Part shown: positions 59,879 to 64,000 of the stretch, in pieces
Layout of the letters: the number at the start of each line of letters is the position of its first letter
How positions within the stretch are numbered: the stretch's first letter is position 1
NCBI GenBank assembly: GCA_036924285.1
Contig: JAYKYS010000004.1
Span: 25,762,001-25,826,000, forward strand
DNA length: 64,000 nucleotides
Origin: Asterella californica
Lineage: Eukaryota; Streptophyta; Marchantiopsida; Marchantiales; Aytoniaceae
Direction: 5' to 3'
The notes under the pieces: model-generated
The model's input: the letters and a program-made list of their open reading frames with translations, nothing else
Told to the model about the DNA's origin: nothing
Database searches by the model: none
Position numbers and translations under genes: made by a program

Positions 59879-60699
59879 TCTAACGACCTATGTTACACAT
59901 ATGAAGTTTATTTATTAGTAAGATGTTTAGTTATAACTAAGTGTGGAGAATGTTTATTTGTTGCTCAAGTACCTTAAGGAGATATCAAGCTAAAGTTAGT
60001 AATGGTTAAACTTAATTGTATTTTAAGACAGAAATTAGATATTTCTTAAAGAGTGAGCACTATTATCTTGTCATCTTGTCTAAAAAGTAAAAGGAGGTGG
60101 AAAGTATCTCTTATCTCTTTCTGATTTGATATTAGTGGTGGACTAAAGTTATGGACTTGATGAGCATTAAAAATAAGAAGAGATTTCACATGTCTTTTTT
60201 TAGTGGATCTTAGTGTAGAGGGGTGTGAAAATTTGAGATTCTTTGAGAATATTCTAAATTTTTTTACGAGTTGTTGACTTTGAAAGAATAAGCCCATGTG
60301 ATTAACTTTTATCTTAAGTAATATCTTAGTTACGGTTGAGTTATCGGAGGGTACCAAAGTAAAAACTTAGAATGTGTAAATAGTGGAGTAGAGAAGAGCT
60401 TTTTGTCCTTATTTTCACATCGTCGTAATGACGTTTTGATTAATATAGAGAGAATGTAATATTTTAGAAAATATAAACTTGAGAGACGTCGTTAAAATAG
60501 AGAATTTTAGTTTATGATTTTATGGATGAAGGATTGAACTTAGCATTTTTCTCTTCAAGTTAATGATGTGCTTCCATCAAAGTCATCAGAGGTGACCCTT
60601 GAGTGAAAAACATGTCCGATATGTTGCAGATTGATCGATAACGATCATGGAGATTGAGAGATTGGAGGATAGTTGATCAATAGGACCATTTGGTTTACC
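59879..60699 (+). repeat. gypsy-X LTR X2 (internal LTR)
   Basis: It matches X1 along its length with scattered changes; the first bases read TCTAACGACC in place of TGTAATGATT, and the end GGTTTACC in place of GGTTTACA. It is followed by the same leader as X1. Confidence 0.85.
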
Positions 60700-61318
60700 G
60701 GGACCTCACTTGAAAAGATCTTTGAAAAATGTTTAGAATTCAGTTCTATATTCGACATAAAGAGATCATGCGAGAGCACATGGAGAGAACGTTGAGAAGA
60801 GAGCTACCTAACGCAATATTAACCACTTTAGAACCTTTTGTATGTCTTTGTAGTGATATATGACACACTCGAGATCATTCTTTATATCTTGTTTACTTAA
60901 AAAACGTTTTACAAGAATTAAGAGTGGATGCAACAAGAGTTTTAGAGAAAAGAGGAGAAAGAAGTTACTAGAGGATAAAACTTCAAGAGTTTATGAATTT
61001 TGTTCTTTGGAAAATTTGTATAGTCTTTGTCAGATCTTTTGTGTTCTTCAATTCTTTGTGAAAATTTCTAGTGTTTTAGCTTGCTTGATATGCTATCATG
61101 GACAATAGAAATCATCAGAAGAGGTGGTCTACAAAGAGAGATATGATATTTCAAAGTTGAAAAGGTTTATTCGTGAAAATTTAGAAAATTCTACTCTCTA
61201 GAAATTCTAAACAATCGCTGTCATCTTTTTTGTGTTTTTTATTTCTCAGTGAAAATTTCCAGGATTGTAGCTTGGCTGATAAGCTATTAGAGGAAACAAA
61301 AATCATAAGAACATGAAT
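60700..61318 (+). repeat. Second gypsy-X leader, two tandem units
   Basis: Homologous to 56631-57250, stopping abruptly at about 61318 where integrase sequence begins, so gag, protease and RT have been deleted from this unit. The frame at 60860-61108 lies in the leader and is not a gene. Confidence 0.7.
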
Positions 61319-61319
61319 A

Positions 61320-62442
61320 AGAGAATTCTATTTCATCAAGGTATATATAGTTTACTAAAGAGAGCAGTTCGTCGGAAGGAGGCTCAACTTAATGCACGAG
61401 TTTCACGATGATACTATTTATGGAGGTCACTTTATTGGTAACATAACAACCTTTAAGATTTTGGATGCGAGTTATCATTGGAGAGGTATTTTCAAGGAAT
61501 GTTCAGACTACTATAAAACTTACGACTTATGTCAAACATTTACTGTGAAGTTTATTAGGACATCTCTGTTAAGATCAATTTCAATATTATGATCATTTGA
61601 GAAGTGGAGTATTTACTTTGTAGATCTTCTTAATAAGACATCTCAAGACAATAGATGTATTATAGTCGTTATTGACTATAGTTCCAAGTGGAGAGAGACT
61701 AATAACGAAAGTGGATAGATTCTTATGAGAGAAAATCACTCACAAGATTTGAATGTATGTTAGAGTTGGTCTCAAACAGGAGAGGAGAGTTTGTACGGAG
61801 CATGGTTACTACTATGTTGCAACATTTTTTTATCAAGTCACGAGTAACTATGTCATACAAACCAAATGCGAATAATCTTGCAGAGAAGACCAATCTTACA
61901 CTTTGTATGATGCTCGGCAAAGATGTCGGTGTTAAGACTATCAAACATAATTGGAATAAGAGGTTAGATGTCATCTTATGTGAGTATCGAACGATAACAA
62001 AGACTTCTACTGGGTATTTTTCATTTTTCATTTGTTTACGGTGTGGAGTCCAAGTTGCCGATCCAATTCGAATTGAATATTTTTTAGACTATTCAATGAA
62101 AGTTGAAGAGGTCGAGGGGAGAAGACGTTGTCATATCAAAGATGGAGTAACTCATGGAGTTGGAAGAGACCTGAGCGAGAGCAATGACTTAGATAGAACA
62201 AACTCAAGCGTATCAATAGAAGAGTTATGACAAACGATTGAGCAATAGGGAGGTCAAACTTTTTCAAGTCAGAGATTGCGTATGTTGTATGATGTTATCT
62301 GATACAAGAGAGCTAGGAAGAAGTTTCTTTCTATATATTTTGGTCCTTTTGTTGTAGATAAGATATGGAGAAATTTCACGTATGACCTCCACGAGCTAGG
62401 AGAAAAAAGATTCAATCAGATCAAGTTGAAGTTGTTTCATTG
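61320..62442 (+). pseudogene. gypsy-X integrase
   Basis: Zinc domain: EFHDDTIYGGHFIGNITTFK ... YYKTYDLC (61392-61540). Core: WSIYFVDLLNKTSQDN and IIVVIDYSSKW with the first Asp (near 61670); LVSNRRGEFVRSMVTTMLQH, where the second catalytic Asp (S-D-R-G) has become Asn; SYKPNANNLAEKTNLTL with the Glu (61757-62230). The C-terminal part reads FGPFVVDKIWRNFTYDLHEL and ends at FNQIKLKLFH, TGA near 62442. The zinc domain and core match the minus-strand relic at 8815-9162. Stops and the lost Asp make it inactive. Confidence 0.86.
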
Positions 62443-62498
62443 ATGAAAGTTCTCTCTTCACTTCGAGGACGAAGTGAAGATTTAGTCCGAAAGTAAAA

Positions 62499-62906
62499 TA
62501 TAAAGACTTATGTTACACACAGAAAGTTTGTTTATTAGTAAGATGTTTAGTTATAACTAAGTGTGGAGAACGTTTATTTGCTATCCAAGTACTTTAAGGA
62601 GTTATCAAGTTAGTCATGACTAGCTAAAGTTAATTATGGTTAGACTTAGCTGTGCTTTTGGACAAAATTTAAAGATTCCTAAATAGTGAGCATTATTATT
62701 TTTCCATTTTGTTTAAAAGATAGAAAGGAGGTGAAAAATATCCCTTATCTCATTTTTAACTTGATATTAGTGGTGGGACTTATGCTATTGACTTTGTGGA
62801 CATTGAAATTAAGAAGAGATTCCACATGTCATCTTTTTAGTGAGTCTTTGTGTAGAAGAGGGTGGAAATTTGAGATTCCTTGAGAATATTCAATAAATCT
62901 TCTAGA
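62499..62906 (+). repeat. gypsy-X LTR X3: left half of the split 3' LTR
   Basis: Matches X1 from its first base to CTTCTAGA, where homology stops. The right half of the same LTR is found inverted at 63179-63652, beginning at the same TAGA. Confidence 0.88.
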
Positions 62907-63178
62907 CGTGAAAAGATACATACACACATATATGAACATCGGATAAAACTACTACCAACATCTATACCAACGATTCCACGACCATACCGAATGGATCGTA
63001 ACTACGCACAAAAAGTGAAAGCAGAAGTTGATAAACTACTAAAAGTAAAGTTCATCTATCCTGTAAGATTACGAGTAGCTATCATCTATAGTCATCGTTC
63101 TCAAAAAGAATGAAACTTACGAGTGTGTGGATTATTTGAAACGAACATACTATGAAAGATCTATTTTTGTTATCGTTC
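62907..63178 (+). pseudogene. pol: Ty3/gypsy RT N-terminal half (gypsy-Y), inverted
   Basis: The plus strand reads YEHRIKLLPTSIPTIPRPYR, MDRNYAQKVKAEVDKLLKVK, FIYPV, then a shift and VIVLKKNETYECVDY, the usual opening blocks of gypsy RT. It stops at 63178 at the end of an inverted LTR. Rejoined through the shared GAAC, its frame runs into the RT half at 55764. The upstream Y sequence (EEVDLNMHKDPR, minus strand, about 63715-63660) lies beyond the inversion. Confidence 0.88.
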
Positions 63179-63652
63179 TGTAAATCCTCCACGGTCTTAT
63201 CCATCAAATATCTCTCATTTCTCAACATGTACGATTGTTATCGATCAATTTATAACATATCAGGCATGTCTCTCACTTAAAGGTCACCTCAGAAGGTTTT
63301 GATGGAATCACATTATTAACTTGAAGGAAATAATGCTAAGTTCAGTCCTTTATAAACCAATAAACTCATAAATTTCTCCATTCTAACAATGTCTCTCAAG
63401 TCCTCACATCTGAAATCTCACACTCTCTTTATATTATTCAAATGTTATTACGGCGATGTGAAAACAAGGATGATGAGCTATTCTCTACTCCTCTATTTGT
63501 ACATTCTAAGTTTTTACTTTGGTGATCTTTGATAACTCAATTGTAACTTTTTTTACTAAGTTTACTAAGATATTATCTAAGATAAAATCATTAATCACAT
63601 GGGCTTCTTATCTTTTCACATGAACTTATTCCTTCAAAGTCAACAACTTCTA
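63179..63652 (-). repeat. gypsy-X LTR X4: inverted right half of the 3' LTR
   Basis: Reverse complement of the second half of X1: the minus strand begins TAGAAGTTGTTGACTTTGAA at 63652 and ends GGATTTACA at 63179. With X3 it makes 882 bp, close to the 866 bp of X1. Confidence 0.88.
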
Positions 63653-63999
63653 TGATTCTTGGGTCTTTGTGCATGTTTAGATCAACCTCCTCGTAAGTTC
63701 ATTCTGGTGCTATTGTCTAATGTCTTACTTGTTCTTGTAGGTCATTTTGCAGATCTATTACAAAGCCATCTTGGTTGCACATCCGGATCCATTTGCTCCA
63801 CCACTTGTTCACCCATTGACATCTTTGGTGTAGTTTGTGGTTGTTCTATCGAGATTGGTTCAAATTTGAGTTCTCCACTAGGTTTGGTTGTGCTCATAAA
63901 AATATTTCTTTTCTTTATCCTTCATCTCATCGGTCCAATCTAAATGACATATGTTGATTGATTTGAGTCGAGCATTGTGTCTCTTGACTAAGGATTTGG
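63653..63999 (-). pseudogene. gypsy-Y sequence upstream of RT
   Basis: The minus strand includes EEVDLNMHKDPR just above the inversion breakpoint, like the short acidic block before RT in many plant gypsy elements. Further up only a broken frame (PKMSMGEQVVEQMDPDVQPR) could be read. It continues past the window edge. Confidence 0.5.
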
Positions 64000-64000
64000 T

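Larger units (their letters stand above)
55765..63652 (+). mobile_element. gypsy-X composite: three LTRs, inserted in gypsy-Y RT
   Basis: Layout: LTR X1 (55765-56630), leader with tandem repeats, gag (58080-59860), LTR X2 (59879-60699), leader again, integrase (61320-62442), and LTR X3/X4 split by an inversion (62499-62906 and 63179-63652). The first unit has gag but no pol; the second has integrase but no gag. The outer ends carry the same 4-bp target duplication, GAAC (55761-55764, and GTTC at 63175-63178 in the inverted segment), so the whole went in at one site. The three-LTR form points to recombination between copies through their LTRs. Confidence 0.8.

Noticed and set aside
1..63999. 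tRNA, rRNA, CRISPR or bacterial operon
   Set aside because: No T-loop consensus in a plausible fold, no rRNA-like blocks, no regularly spaced repeats.

Overview
The window looks like nuclear DNA from a land plant, more likely a non-seed plant (liverwort or lycophyte) than a seed plant. The reasons are spliceosomal GT-AG introns, a secreted bulb-type (B_lectin) gene, and dense layers of decayed LTR retrotransposons. The species call is an inference and not secure. Only one gene looks intact: a two-exon secreted lectin-like gene at 5544-6476 (minus). A broken paralogue lies at 50011-50678 (minus). Almost everything else recognisable is mobile-element debris, much of it visible only when reading frames are followed across stops and frameshifts.

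Layout. 1-1002: 5' end of a minus-strand Ty1/copia element (gag, tRNA-Met-type primer site, LTR). 1074-2301: minus-strand Mutator-like (MULE) transposase tail. 2389-4331: plus-strand copia pol remnant. 5544-6476: the lectin gene. 8815-9440: Ty3/gypsy integrase fragment. 10745-14880: a remnant of an unrecognised coiled-coil-coding element family ('CC', copy a), split by a solo gypsy LTR at 11255-13096 with a perfect 4-bp target duplication. 15420-29137: a nest three layers deep. A minus-strand gypsy gag (gypsy-C) is split by a plus-strand gypsy element with both LTRs (gypsy-D, 16164-28777), and the 3' LTR of gypsy-D is itself split by a 3.1-kb CC element (copy c, 24960-28093). 29402-30636: CC copy b, which runs into a plus-strand gypsy gag (gypsy-E, to 32457). 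32640-36560: minus-strand chromovirus (gypsy with chromodomain). 38672-42692: an intron-containing CACTA/Tnp2-like transposase pseudogene. 43298-43483: a retropepsin fragment. 42700-54060: mostly AT-rich or featureless sequence with the lectin pseudogene and a strong hairpin at 48152-48221. 54064-63999: a minus-strand gypsy (gypsy-Y) whose reverse transcriptase is split by a composite gypsy element (gypsy-X, three LTRs). A later inversion of about 746 bp then flipped one end of the X insertion.

The main content is therefore the order of insertions, which can be read from target duplications and restored frames. The best candidate for something undescribed is the CC family: at least three diverged copies coding for a coiled-coil protein, with no reverse transcriptase or integrase of their own in view. 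I found no CRISPR array, operon, tRNA or rRNA. All homology calls are from reading motifs by eye; no database search was run.
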